Source: Nemania diffusa (Eukaryota; Ascomycota; Sordariomycetes; Xylariales; Xylariaceae). From it: a DNA stretch of 64,000 nt. Shown piece by piece: positions 21,697 through 35,202 of this stretch. Where the stretch lies: assembly GCA_038501195.1 (NCBI GenBank), contig JBBPUQ010000001.1, positions 4,526,001-4,590,000 of the forward strand. The letters are read 5' to 3'. The notes under the pieces are model-generated. The model was not told where the DNA came from. It made no database searches and saw only the letters and a program-made list of their open reading frames with translations. The position numbers were made by a program, and so were the translations under genes. Position 1 is the first letter of the stretch, and every line of letters begins with the position of its first letter.

Positions 21697-24600
21697 TCAA
21701 TGACGGCCTATCCAGTCAGAACGTCGTACGGATTTCCGCACTGTAGCACTTCGACGTATACTTTCGGCCCATATCGAATCGTCTAGAAAGCTTCTAACCT
21801 GCGTAGGTGTAACGTCGCCTCCATGTCGTTGGGTGTTCGAATTGGAACTTTCTTGCACATCAAAGTTATACGTCGAAGACTCTGGGCGATCCACAGTGGG
21901 TGCCGTGGGTGCTGCCCGGGGGGCGCTTAGAGGATGAGATTGCGTAGTGTCATATGTAGATATATCAGCGCCCAGAGACCAGCTCCTGTGCTGCGGTCGC
22001 GTTGTGTCAGATACTGAAAGGAAATCTGATGGTGCTGCTGGAGTGGGTGGAACCGCCAACGTGCTGCGTTGCTGTGCCGCGCGAGCCCTATCGTTCTCGT
22101 CGTCGACAAAGATTTCAGGCACGTCCAGCTGTGGAACTGCTGTCATGCGTCCCGATCGTTTCTTCTCCATGTGACGCCTAAACTTCCGAGTATAATAACT
22201 GCAAAATTTGAGCATGCCGCCATATAGAAGATGAAATAGATGACTTACAGCGTATCGAAGAACCCTAGGACGGTCCTTCGATTGACTTCTTCTTCTACGC
22301 GCTGAAGTTTGGCACGGCGTCGAAGGAATTCTTCCAGCCTATTTGCAAACGTCAGATATGTGTAGGCATCATAGCGAACATTAGTATTTACCTTAAACTC
22401 TTACTATCACTAATGATGTTGTAATGTGCCATGATCATTAGGACTGTTGTGAAAGAAATACCCTGGTCTGGATCTGCAGATACCATGACTTCCTCGTAGA
22501 ATATATTGTAACGGCGGCGTCGTTCTCGGACTCCCTCGATGTCAATTGAGGCAAGCCTTTCGTTTAGTCGATGGATATCTACCCCATTGAGATCACTTGC
22601 CGTGGCAATGGACGCATGTCGCGCAGGTCCCTGGCCGTTACCTCGCACATCTTCGAGTATCCGGCTGACAGAATCGTGAGGTTCGTATATTCGCATCTCA
22701 AAAACACCAGAGAGCTCCCCCAGGAGTCTCGGGAAAGCTTCTTTACTGATAAAGCCAGTACCAGCCGGATCAACACTCCGCCAAGCCTCTTTAAATCTTC
22801 GGATTTCGTCACGATCAATGTGCGCCATACCACTCGAGCGTTGGTACACATAACTGAAACTCTCATAAATGAGCGAGATAAAAAGATTGACGAAGATATA
22901 CATGCTGATTAGGTTCCAGGCAATGAAGAGCGCTCTGGCCCATGTTATATCGCCGCAATCGCTATCGAAAAAATTCTCACTTTGAACACAAAGCGGTGCT
23001 CTGATCTGTGCAAAGTCTTCCATAATCTCATTCCAGCCCTCCCCAACACTCATTCTAAAGAGAAGGATTAGAGCGTTGGGGACGGTTCTAAAATTGACAT
23101 AATTATCCTCTTGGCTGCCGAAGCGTGTCAGGCTGAATGTCTGCGTCAGAGCAATGGCAAAGACGACGAAAAAGACAAGCCAGGTGGCAAGCAGGTTGAT
23201 GATTGTTGTCAAACTTGCAGCGGCGGTTTTGAAAAGTTGGTCGAGAGCGTCATTCCGAGGAATGAGAAGCAGTACAATGCCAACTAGGAAGCCTTTATGA
23301 AGTTGCACGGAGGCATCCTGGGCGTCCCCTTTGATCAACACAAGTGACGTTACGAATGCGCCAAAGACGGCCACAAGTGAGAAGACGTCCCATGAACTCC
23401 TCCTAAATCGTGTCCAACCAAGTCCGACAATACGGATAACGATGTTGGCGGTGTATATAAGGATGAAGAGCAGGAAGATGAGGTCTCTCGTATTAGACCA
23501 CCACTGCGGCTCCGGATAATACTCGAGCAACAGCAACGTTAAATGGAGTACTAGAACCACCGTGATGGCAGTGTACCACTTGCCTCGCTTTTCGATAGCT
23601 CGCTTGTAGCACCATTTTTTCCACTTGTTTTTCGAGTCATCGTAAGAACTCCTTGATGGCGAAATTTGACGTAGCAGTTTTCGAAGTTCAAGCCAGGTTC
23701 TTTGCTCAGCTGTCAGAAACGCAACTCCTGTCTGTTCCGTGTAATTCCGCATGAAGACGGAAATGAACAAGGTGAGCACAAATACCGTGCCAAGGAGGTT
23801 GAAGACTACAAAAAACAACGCGTTGCCTCGAGAAGCCATATCTTGAGGCTGGAGACCGGGGCCAGTGATTGACTGGACAGCGAATGAGACGTCAACCCAG
23901 CCTTCCTGGGAAACAATCTGGAAAAGGAGGAAGAGAGAGGCTGCAAAATCATCAAAGCTAAAGAATGGATTCTCGGCAACTCGAGGCGCGAGTAACGGCC
24001 AATCTTGATTGGAGGGTGTGCTGTTATATTCGCCAAAACAGTCATTAAGGCTCGTAAGATCGCCATCATTGCAACTGAGGAGCTGTCCCTGGAACAGATT
24101 GAGAGCGTATATTGCAAAGGGAATCAAGAGAGATAGCGAGACAAGGGCAGCCTAAGATACAGGTTAGTAGTGTTATTCGAATTATATTGGATAATCGACC
24201 TACACTGATAATCTTCCAGCCTGCAACGATGATAAGGGAATGAAACGTATCTCGGGCAGTGTTGCTTATATTTAGCAGTCTAAGAGCCCGCAGAGCCTTG
24301 AACGCACCGATGACTCGAGAGACTGACCCGTCGTTAAAAAGCAAAGTGAGGACATTGAGCCATAACGTAATTAAGACCACAGCGTCTATGAATCCCCAGG
24401 AACTTCGATAGTATGCATTAGGGGTAAAGAATAACCCATCAGCTATTATCTTTATAATGGCCTCGACCGCAAACAAAACGGCAAATGCCAGGTCAACCCA
24501 GGCGAACCACGAGGTACCACGATCGCCTTCACTTAGCTTATTATCTTCGAGATATAGCTTCTGGTAGAGTGGGGTAGTCACGCTGGCAAGAACTACCATG

Positions 24601-27600
24601 GAAATAATCGCTGCGTATATGAAGACCGAGAAGCTATACCAAACGATTTTATTTGGCTCAACCCCATCAATTCGCTCGCTTCCTCTGCCAGGACCGACTA
24701 TTCGCTGGCAAAGTCGCCGAATCGGATTTTTTGGTGTGAAAATGTAGAGTGCGTTGTTGTAGGTTGGATGACGTCTCAGATACTCTCTCTGTGCTTTACG
24801 TCGCTCTACATTAGCAGAGAGCACTTGCCGTGCCATCTGTCGCGGATCCGTATCGTTTGGCCCATTGAACTGGAGATTAGAATAAAACGGGTTTGGCTCC
24901 TTGTGCCCGATACTTTTCCGAAATTTTCTGCCGATTGACGAGAAAAAGCCAGGCTGTTTCTCAGGACCGATAGTATCGTGAGGAGGGGTTTCGCTACTAG
25001 AGGCAGTTTGGTGCTGGAGTATATCAGATGGATCATCAAGAAACTCTCTAACCACAGCGTCCTTCAAAAGCATCTCCATTGTGGCTGGGCCGTAGTCCAG
25101 GGGATCTCGTCTCTGTCTTTGCTTTCCGAATGAAAATATTTCGGACAGGGCAACATTGCTACCAGCGGTACTGCCTAGTTCCTTACGCTGAAGGAAGGCC
25201 TTGACTTGTTCCACTCGTTTCTCGTCCTCGGATACGTCAAAATTTTCTTGGATAACAGCAATGAACATATTGACAATAATGAAGAAGGAAAGAATGAACC
25301 AGGCGATGAGGAATATAGCACCGTACCAAGCAGTATTAAGAGAATCTGTGTATGATGTCACGTCATACAGTATTGTTGTCCAATTTTCACTCGAGAGAAT
25401 CTGATACATGCCCAGAAACGAATTGAAAATATTGTAGAAAGAAACATTGATAAGGTTGCCGTCTTCATCCTGGAGCGGTATCTCACCTCGAAAAAGTTGA
25501 ACGGCGAAGATTGCCATGATGAATGTGATTAGGAAAACAAATATGATGAGATTGCCGATACCAGCAGCGTTTCCGAGGACTAATAGGATTAAATCTCTGG
25601 TTATTGGAATAGCTAGGACCACACGATAGACACGGAGGATTTGAAATATTGTGAGCCAGGCATAGGTTTGGGGATGGTTTCGAATCGGCGGTAGAAGAAT
25701 GACTGTGTTGGCAACCGCAAGTACAAGATCGATTAGGTTGCGCTTATTTCGATGGAAAGCCTTCCAATTAGCAACAATTCGAATGGCGATTTCAACATCG
25801 AGCGCAGCAGCAACGAGAAAAATGGACACGTTGACGAAATCCTCGCGCTCTCGGGTCATATTTGAGCTTTGCCAACCCTGGGCAAAGATTCCAAATGCAA
25901 TAAGGAAAACCCAAAAGAACGATGTCTTGTCATAAAACCTTTGCAAGCCATTGGTTCTTTGCAGCTGCGACTCATCGGGAGTCGCGAGCAGAGGATCCTG
26001 ATGGGCCGTAAATGCACTCGCTTTGCTCTCTTCCCTAATGACCTGGAAAGAAGAAGTGATCACCGCGATAAGCAAGTTGGTTAACCACAACATCATAATC
26101 ATGATGCCAGCGCCAAAAAAGAGAGCTGATGCCTGGAAGTCCGAGTTGGTGGTATAATACATAAGATCGGACCAGGTGTTAGCACTCATGATAACAAATA
26201 CCAGCTCCAACGATTGGATAATATTATCGAAGTTGACCGTTTCGTTAAATGGACTGCTCTGCTCGAGGCAAATTGAGTTCCGAGGACAAATGAATCCCTT
26301 GGCATCTCCCGTCGCGTTTGTAAGATGGTCCAGAGAATTCATCTGCAAACCCGTATTGTTGAATTTGACCCAAGGTACAGGCTTGAGCGTTTCATTATGA
26401 ATGAAACCGCCGCAAAACGTCATGTTATTTCTATAAGCCGCCGAGAAGTTCTTAGGTTGCAGAGGATCCAACCAGACGCACTGGCGGCTTAGGCTTGACT
26501 TGAAGCTTTGGACACCAACGATCGCAAACAATAACCAGAAGAAACCGATTAAGAAAGAAACACGAAGGAGCAATGGCGCCGCTTTTTTCAAACTGCGTAG
26601 AATAATCTGTATCCTTGAAATCAGTGCGGGAATTCACCTCGTGAGGATCTTAATGACTTACCGCAGTGCCATTCGTGAGAGCAAGGAGCCGAATGATTCG
26701 CAGACAACTAAGCATTCGAAATATATAGAGGTGGTGTTTAGCCTCTAAGCCAGTAAAGCTTAAGACGAACGCAATCCAGAAAGAAACGACAGCAAGGAAA
26801 TCGAGACGGTTGAAGCTATGGCGCAAGAATGCACGGCGGGCAAGGTGTAGTCTCATTTGCTCTTCAACCGTCTCCGGCATGCCATGCATCATAGTAAATG
26901 ATCGAGCAAAGGTCGAAGGGCCATAGGCCTCTTGCCGGGGAACGTTAATAGACTTATGGCGTTGGGGTCGGAACACGGCGTTGTATTTATCTGATATGAC
27001 ATTACGAATGCCACGTTTCCGATCGACCGTACTATATTCAGCCGGATTCAATACGAAGCCAGAAACTATAATACGGGCTATGATTTCAAGCGTAAATACG
27101 ATGAAGAGAGCGAGGATTGCCCAGTTAATTGCAGACGATGGGTCCCATAGTGGCTTTCGTTCATAGCCGGGTTCATAAACGTTGTTTGCCGCCTCGACAG
27201 CAAGTAAGATGGCTTGCAGAACTATCAACACAAGAAGGGTGGGTTCCAAGTACTGGTTAACCAAGATATCGCAAAGTTTGCGTCGGATAAAGTTATCAGG
27301 GAGAAAGATGCCTAGGGACCGGCCTTTCAGAGGATTCGGCATCGGCCCGGCTCGACGCGGAGGGAGGGGAGGCTCATATGCATCCCAGTCCGGTTCGCCC
27401 TGCTTCTCAAGGGGCGAAGATGGATAAAGCTGTGACGGGTATGAGGTATCCATGCCGATTTGAGAGGGTAGACGGCTCGCAGACGGGCGACGACCATCTG
27501 TGCTTGGCGACCTTGAGCGCTGCTGTCGCTGTTCAATGGATTCTCCCTCGCCGCTAATATTGACAACGCGCTGGGACATGGCCCTAACAATAGACCCAGC

Positions 27601-28245
27601 CCTTTGCAATGCATCAGTTGTGCCCTGGATCCGAGAGACCCGGTGGTCAGAAGGTACCAGGGAGTTGCCATAGCTGCGATGCCTGATGTGATCTGGGTTG
27701 TTCTCCAAGTCAAAGCCCAAAAGCTGGGTAGACCGCCCACGCGGCCGGCTGGTATCAATATCTGAGACGGTCTGAAAGCTATCTCTCGGTTGGGATTCAG
27801 GTTGAGGTGCGCTCAAAGGAGCACCCGCGATGGGCTGGGCAGCCGAGGTGAGCGGGGCGCGATCGGAGTCGAAGTAATCATCTTGGGGGGCTTCCTCGTA
27901 GTGGGGAGTCTGAGTCCCGTAGGGATTCGAGGAGGTGGAAGCTGGCCGGGGTGGATAGATGTCCGGCGGAAGAGCGAATTGAAGCGCCGAGGCATCAAAG
28001 GGGGAGTTGGGGCTCAGATCGTAGTCATTATGGTGTTCGTGTTGAAAGCGGCTGCCCTCCCAGTACGTCGAGATAGTGGGCAGGTTGCGGTCCGCCAGGG
28101 ACCCAGGCTCACGGGATTCATGCTGCGGTTGGCTCTGCGGTGGTTGGTCTTGCTGTGGCCCCAGGTCTTGTAGAGGTATCGACGGTCGATGCGAAGGGAG
28201 GGTGGACTGCTGGGACTGTCGAGGCGAGGCCGGCGACCCAGTCAT
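21697..28245 (-). CDS. CCH1: Voltage-gated high-affinity calcium channel Cch1
   Basis: Cch1 is the pore subunit of the fungal high-affinity Ca2+ uptake system at the plasma membrane, working with Mid1. Exons: 26662-28245, 24204-26606, 22392-24151, 22249-22338 and 21697-22198; introns are 50-55 bp; 2,112 residues. A disordered Pro/Gln/Ser-rich N-terminus (to ~320) precedes four ion-channel repeats. S1 of repeat I starts near 333 and an Arg-bearing S4 (MLSCLRIIRLLALTNGTA) runs to 528. Pore loops read SANTW (N~671), SSENW (E~935), SQEGW (E~1412) and VGEGW (E~1700). An EF-hand-like stretch (RSVDPAGTGFISKEAFPRLL) follows repeat IV, and the tail is Ser-rich. N-glycosylation sites cluster in the repeat I S5-pore loop. 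Length and layout match fungal Cch1. Confidence 0.95.
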
Positions 28246-29782
28246 GATGGAGCCACAGTCATGTAGGTAGCTGTTGGTTGAGTGGCACGTACGAAGGGCA
28301 GTGAGTGAGTGGCCCAGGCGAGCGCGGTCGTGTGTGAACTATCTGCCTACTCAGTAGGGCAAGGTTGGTAGCATTCCTACACCGATGCAGCGAATACCTA
28401 GGTCGTTGTTCATAGAGATCGTGTTGTCGCTTTCGTTATCGTGAGAGAACCGAGTGTGTCTCGATGAGAATCAATGGCCCAGTAATTTCACGGGGTTCGT
28501 TAGATAGAACCTCAAACGAGCGACGGCCGGGTTTTGAAACGAAGGATATTATCAATTCTCAGAACGCTGGATAGGGAAGCTCGGAGCACTTCTAATGAGA
28601 GTAGATATGACGTAGGACCTGGTTTGCGCCCTCAGTCGTATAGTACATAGCTGGTAGTATAGTCTAGAGAATGAAAAATAATTAAAATCGTGAAGAAACG
28701 GCGACCCGTCAGCTGTATCTCGACGGTTGATCTCGAAGGTCATATGTAGAGCCAATCGCGGGATAGATTGCTTGTGAGCCCGCGCGGCGCAGCTTCCCTT
28801 GGCATCGGACCTGATGTCTTCAAAGAGTTTGGGGGATAAGACAGACCCTTTGCAGCACTAGTGCGCCTATAATAGGTAACATGCTGCATAATTGTTAGGT
28901 ACCTACATGCTTAAGTATACATGTACTAAAGATAGGTATCTATTTTGAACCTAGTTGCGCGTACTCCCTCACGATTTCTCTACTTGATAGCTAGTAGTCT
29001 GTGTTGTAGTTAACCTACACCTTGATATGTATTCTATATATATTTTTTCTCCACGCACTACCTACCTTCACGGGTATGTAATAGGGACATACGCAACATA
29101 CCTGGTAGAAGGGGATTTCTCAGCTACGTCGCATGGTACGTACATGTACAGAGTAGGTAGTGCATAAATGGCATCTGTTAAATGTGACTGTCTCATGTAC
29201 CTACCTTAGGTTACGTATACATGTTTAGTTCAGATACCGTTACTGTATATATACTGTATGTTTCACTGTAAGTATGCCAATTAAATGTAGCTAGGCGTCG
29301 TATTACTTGATGTATTTACCCTTACCTAATAGAGTAGTACCTAGAAAGCGCGTCCATGGCTCATTAAAGTGTACAGCCTACACTGTGCTATTAAGGGAAA
29401 GGATCCACCCGCGCGGAGAAGGCCAGCGGCGCGTATGACGCCCTACGTCGCGCCAAAGAAAATCCCACATGCGACAACCTAACAAGCTTTCTTTTAGTAT
29501 CCATCTACACCAAACGACACTCCTACTAGATTTGATTCCATACCACCCACCACCAACAACTACTACACATCTATCTTCGACTATTAAGAACAAATATTCT
29601 CCAACTTGGCCATGCCATATTCAACTTCGACTTGCAGCATTTCACCCCTATCCGTATAGAAGCCCAACGAGAGCCTCCCCGATTGCCAAAGGTGCTAGAC
29701 GTACCTACGTACCTGCGTATCCCACCAGCCCGAAGGCGCCGATTAGTCGCCTCGCCGCCTCGCTCGTCAATTTTCCGCAGCT
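28246..29782. other. Divergent intergenic region, CCH1 / PHD gene
   Basis: A 1.5-kb shared upstream region with TATATATATTTTTTCTCC near 29035, TACCTACC and GTACATGTAC phrases, and a C-rich leader before 29783. No gene is seen. Confidence 0.5.
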
Positions 29783-32437
29783 ATGGTGTCGTCTCGAAAA
29801 CGCGCCCTGCGCGATATCGAACCGGACGAAGTAGCACAACAGTCTCCCTCCGAGCCAGATCCACTGCAACGCATTAGAAACTCATGGCAATTTGCGAACC
29901 TTTTCCAGTGGATTTATCTCTTTGGTCGCGCGGTCAAGATTGATGAGAATATCGATATAGATGTATGCCATACCCTTTTCCCGCTTATATCAGACGCTAA
30001 TGTTGATTGTCTGGCCCTACCTCAGGATCTAGAAGCGGAATGCCTTAAGCCACACTCCACTGCGCTCGTCGATATCGGACTGGCTTTATTAAAGTTTGTG
30101 TCATCGCATCGCGGTCTGACGTATGACAATGCCCTTTTGTCTCGATAGAAATGCAATATACTTATACAAACTACAGCCACGATCTCTTCGACGAATATAC
30201 CCGCCGGCAATTTGTCGCCAAAGCTCCAGATCGTAATCCCTTCGGGACTGGTGTATCACCCGCGAAGTTCAACGACTTCGATGCCCTATTGAAGGTTCGA
30301 CACCCACCCCCAACCCCCTCTTCTCAGCTTCCAATTACTTACACATGAATATCAAGATCCGAGTCCTTCAGCAGCTTACCCAGTGGGTGATGCTCCACCC
30401 TGAGCGCATCCGCGAGAAAATGGACGAGCAGAAACCCAGTGACCAAACGGATTGGGTTCGTGACCACTTCGCCGCCAGTTTTGCTATAAGCTAACGTGAC
30501 ACCAGCGCATTGAGCCTACTGGATGGGATAGTGAAGATCGTACATACTACATTCTAGATGACAATCGTCTCTACCGCTTGACACCAGCACCACCTATATT
30601 ACCCGTATGGAAGCCGAAGAAGAATACCAAAAAGGCAAAATCCGCCGCACGAGCCTCGAAAAGACGCCGGACGTCAAGGTCGAATGCTCAAAGCCATGAC
30701 ACCGTTGATGACGATGCATCGGACGCTGAGGAAGTATCTAAACTCGAGGACGATGGTCTCGGTGGCGCTAAATGGGAATGTATTGGAGTCAACTTGGATG
30801 ATATTCAAAGATTTATAGCAACTATGCGGAAGACTCGTGATGACAACGAGAAAATTCTCAGAGACACTGTTGAGGAGCATTTGTTGCCTATACTTGAGAA
30901 ACAAGAGGAATCACGCAAGCGCAAGGTATTACAGAGAGAAAAAGAACTACTCAGTCTCGAAAAGATGGCACATGCCAAAAGATCAAGCCGCATCGCCGGC
31001 AAAGCAGAGCAGCAAAAATTACATCAACAAGCCAAGGAAGAAGAAGAGAAACGCCAAAGAGAGGAAAAGGCTGCAAGGAAGGAGGAACAAAAACGCCTGA
31101 AACTAGAGAGGGAACATGATACTCGAGTGAGATCGAGAGAAGAAAGACTAAAGGAACGTCAGACTCGACGGCTACAACACGAAGAAGAACTTGCTCAGCT
31201 CTCCGAAGACAGCAAGAGTATCGGTGGCGACAATCGTTTATCAGAAAGAAGACTGAAAGCCGAAATTGCGAGGAACAAGCGAATCTTACAGGAGCTAGGA
31301 GACGAAGCTGACGACTGGATTTTCGACTGTGTGTGTGGTGTGTATGGCCAGATTGACGATGGCACCCATAGTGTTGCCTGCGAAAGATGTAACATTTGGC
31401 AACATAGCAAATGCGTTGGTATCAGTGAAGAGGAGGCCGACCGGGATGACTTCCATTTTATTTGCAAAAGCTGCCGGCGCCAGCAATCTTCGCGCTTGGA
31501 CGACACAAAGCAACCCGTTATCAAATTAAAAATCTCTCGGCCGGATGCCTCATCAATGCGCCGAAGAGATAGCACAGAGTCGCCTATTCAACCACAGCCA
31601 GAGCTAGGGCAAAGTTCTGATAGCGTAATCCAATTACCAACCAACACCACCGACCATCCAGATAGTACACGCCTTAGTGAGGATGTACAAGCGATTGATC
31701 GATCTCAACTGCCGCCAGTCCTACAGCCCTCTGGGTTTCCAAGCATCCCGGTAAAGCCAGCAGGCCAAAACTATACGCTTCCGCCCGTATCACCGTACAC
31801 CAACGGAGACGGAGTTCACGCTTTCTCATCACCACATCCGGCTTTGTCTCCCCCAGAACAATCACCGAACAAGTCTAGGGTCTATTCGACTCTGTTCAAC
31901 TCATCATCGCCCGACGCTGAAAATCATTCATCTTCAGGGCAAATCAAACTACCCCAGAAAGGCATGTTTTACCCTCCTGGAAGGAGTAGCGTCCAGGGGT
32001 CACCAGGCAATGCGCGGCCTACTGCAGCTGTGCCCGTCGCCCCAGCAGTAGCCAGGTCCGATTCACCCCTAAAAAACCCCTGTGCTAGCGCGAATCATCA
32101 TTCAGGCTTTACCTCGCCACCGAGCGTAACCCCTATAACATCTTCGACATCCATTCAGACTCCAAACCCAATTACACAGGGCCAGCGAAGTGTACTCTCA
32201 ACGCCGCAGTTAGATAAGTCGGTATTCGGTGCCAATGATGCCACCCCTAGACTTCCGCCAAGTAGGAATGGTATTTCACCGACTAAACGCTCACCACCTC
32301 CACAACAGCCCAGTAGCAGAATCCATTCATCGCCGGCCCCTGCCATTCTACCTCCCGCCACTGCCTTATCCCCTTCTCCTTCGGAACAGATACTTACACC
32401 ACCAGTCAAGTCAGCCGACCCTGCCCGGCCGTGGTAA
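29783..32437 (+). CDS. WHIM/DDT-like and PHD-finger chromatin protein
   Basis: Four exons, 29783-30120, 30177-30294, 30357-30455 and 30506-32437, give 828 residues. Residues 1-210 read as a helical WHIM/DDT-like module of the kind found in ISWI/BAZ-type proteins: WQFANLFQWIYLFGRAVKID, LLKVLQQLTQWV-like helix after splicing, then RIEPTGWDSEDRTYYILDDN. Next come a basic KRRRTSR patch and a long charged coiled coil (about 310-450). A C4HC3 PHD finger spans about 459-509: DCVCGVYGQIDDGTHSVACE, RCNIWQHSKCVG, FICKSCRR. The C-terminal 300 residues are disordered and Ser/Pro-rich. A histone-tail reader role in a remodelling complex is the family expectation. Two introns use GTTCG donors, weaker than GTAAG, but frame continuity supports them. 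Confidence 0.85.
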
Positions 32438-34160
32438 CGGGCTTGATGGCTTTAGTGGTGACATTTAATCGAAGATGAATGAGTAAAAGCAAGCTCATAT
32501 TGTCACGAGTACAACACGGGAGGGAGTAGTGATAACAGGACCACTGAGGGGGATCTTCATCAAATCTAATCGGATCCCGCTGCGATCTAGTGGTATCAGA
32601 AGTGACAGTGAGTTGATGAAATGCCTCACGTATCGTTATAGTGTGATATAAATTTGCTTGGTCTGTGTAGACAAGCAAAAGGGCGATGGGGTTTCTCTTA
32701 AGGTTTGAGGGGAATATGTATAAGCGAGCAAGTTTTGCTCTATCAGTATTAGGTCTCATTACAAGCATGAACCTTCGGAATAGGGGAGATAAAAGACGGA
32801 CACAATTGTATGAGATACGACGCATCTTGTGGCGTTTAGGTGGGGCTATCGTAGAATAATAATAACGAGACGGCGGGCGTTTGTTCGTTTCCCTTGTCAC
32901 TACGCATACATACCTCACATATTTTTATGACCAATTTGAGCTGTGTCTCCCGCACAACCATGTCTCCCACACTATGCGTAGGACGGTAATGGAGTATACA
33001 CACGGTATTTAGCGTAGACTTACCCGGCACCAACACTCTAAAACTTCTAAACACCTCTAGCAGATCGAAAGGGCAACTAGCTTCATCGCCTGTGTGGGAT
33101 GAATGTATACTTAAGATGAAATTCCTCGTCCAGGCTAATAGCGCCTCTGACCTCGCAGTAGGTAGGCAGGAGCGGTACTGATAACCCAATTTCAATGTCG
33201 TAATATTGTGTAACCCATTCCAGTCTACTGGTAAATTAACTACCGCCTACCTGGTATACGTATTCTAATACGCCCTAGACAAGCACGTGAGCTCGGCGAT
33301 TTCATTCCTTTCCGTTCCTTCCGTCTCCTTACTCAACGTGACAGGTCGCCGTTATGATCTCGCACGACTCCCACTATTGGTCTACCTCAGTCCCAATATG
33401 TGTGCGGCTATGTCTCGGCAACACATTTGGATACAAGAGTTCGTAGGCCCTGAATGTGCGCGCGTATCCGATGACGGAAAGCGATGATCATTAGGCCAAT
33501 CGCTGTTAACGGACCTGTCAGCCTAATGAACATTGTACCCGCAACGATGAGAATTCACTACTATGATTGGCCTGATTAGATCGCATCAAGCTGATCTATC
33601 ACATATTCCGGCGATTTGGGTGAACTGTTGGCCAGAGCGCGAGACAAGTATACGGGCACACCAGGGGCTGAAGTACCATGTAATAGTTTGGCCCAGAGAC
33701 GGGACTCAGAGAGTGCCTATGCGTATGTCGGTCAACTCATGGAGTCAGTACTTACGCACATATAGGACAAAATGCATTGCTGAGCCTCATGACTACATTC
33801 AACAAGTAACCAGGCAGGCAAACGAGGCCCAGCCTCACCGACTTCTATATGCGGCCATAACCTCATGGCTCTATTCACGAAGAGATACTATTTAAGGCAA
33901 GTGTTGCCCGTCTACAACCTCCAGAGAACGGAGAACAAGTAATATCATTCGCAAGGACGGGGATAGGGGCAGGAATGCAAAATTATGCGAGGACAGCAAA
34001 CCAACGCATGCGGGAGTACATTGACGAAGTGAGTATGCAGTGGCGATAGCCTTCGCCACAAGCATTCGGCCCAATACGAAGTCAACAGATCTCTTGCTTA
34101 GTGCACAATATTACCTGGAGGGTTGCGCTAGCAGCACGACAGGTCAATCGAGTATTGGTG

Positions 34161-34316
34161 GGCTTCATGGTGCAGCTGACCCTTCAGTCTGTTGCTTTTT
34201 GTTAAAATTTTCTGGGGCTAGGCAGAGATATGTACTGGCGGGACATCGTGCAGCTCACCCTACGATATGTTTTTTTGGTTATTTTTTTCTGGGACTAAGC
34301 TGAAATATGTACTGGC
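34161..34316. repeat. Two-copy decayed tandem repeat, about 78 bp
   Basis: Copies at 34161-34239 and 34240-34316 share GTGCAGCTSACCCT, a T-rich middle, TTTTCTGGGRCTA and ATATGTACTGGC ends. Confidence 0.65.
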
Positions 34317-35132
34317 TATGCATCTTTCACCTATCTGCGTCTTCCGCCTGCGGCCGTCGCTAATAGATGTCATTTGACGTTCAAACAGTCAACGATACTA
34401 CTGCCGGCAGCCGCTCTGCAACAGGGATGATCGATGCAAACACCACATGACAGGGGACATGGATGACGATGAATATAACAGACAACAGCGTCTAGGTCGT
34501 CCAGTCTCGGACTCCTGGCGATCGTCATGTTTTCTAAGTCAATATTATTCCGGCTTCAAAAAGCGTAATCGTAGACATAGGGGCTAGTGGTAGATGTTCG
34601 CGGCCGCAAGCCTAAGAAAAGAGGCCATATTTCGAAGGCCTAAGGCAGCCAGCGACTTGGTACGGGGCATCCCTTTTTTAACACCAGAGCGATGTAGGAG
34701 GGTGCAAGAATTATGTATACCGTTCCTGTCTATGGATGCTTTCTTCGATCTTCGATAGGACTTCAAATCGGAGCTCCAAGAAATAAGCATTCCTAGGCAT
34801 CCCCTTTCCAGCTCACCTGACAGCCACAGGAACGGAAATCTCCAGAAGCCAGCACTGTCTCGGAGGATTCAATCTGCCTCTGGTCGCAATTGTTTCATAC
34901 CACCCTAACCTAGCCCGTACCCAGACGATACTCAGCGGCGTATTCAAGCCTCAGGCCCACATAGGAAGCTACCTTTCTTTCTTATGCTGCTATGGGACTA
35001 TGCCAAACCTCACGTGTTTGTTATGCGGCTCATTTGATAATAAACTGCTTACTCACTTAAAATAGTAGCCAATAAGTCTTATAGTCAAGCCCTTTTCCAG
35101 TTTACGGCAGGGAACATGACATTGCAAAGTTG

Positions 35133-35202
35133 AGCAGAGCAGAGCAGAACAGAACAGAACAGAACGCGGAGGGCAGAACGCAGAAAGCAGAACGCAGAAC
35201 AG
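35133..35202. repeat. AGAAC / AGAGC pentamer array
   Basis: Runs of GCAGA and ACAGA pentamers, drifting into GCAGAACGCAGAAAGCAGAA. Confidence 0.85.

Noticed and set aside
33563..33895. 110-codon ATG frame in the gene desert
   Set aside because: Its composition is not gene-like and no motif or splice partner was found; kept only as a note.
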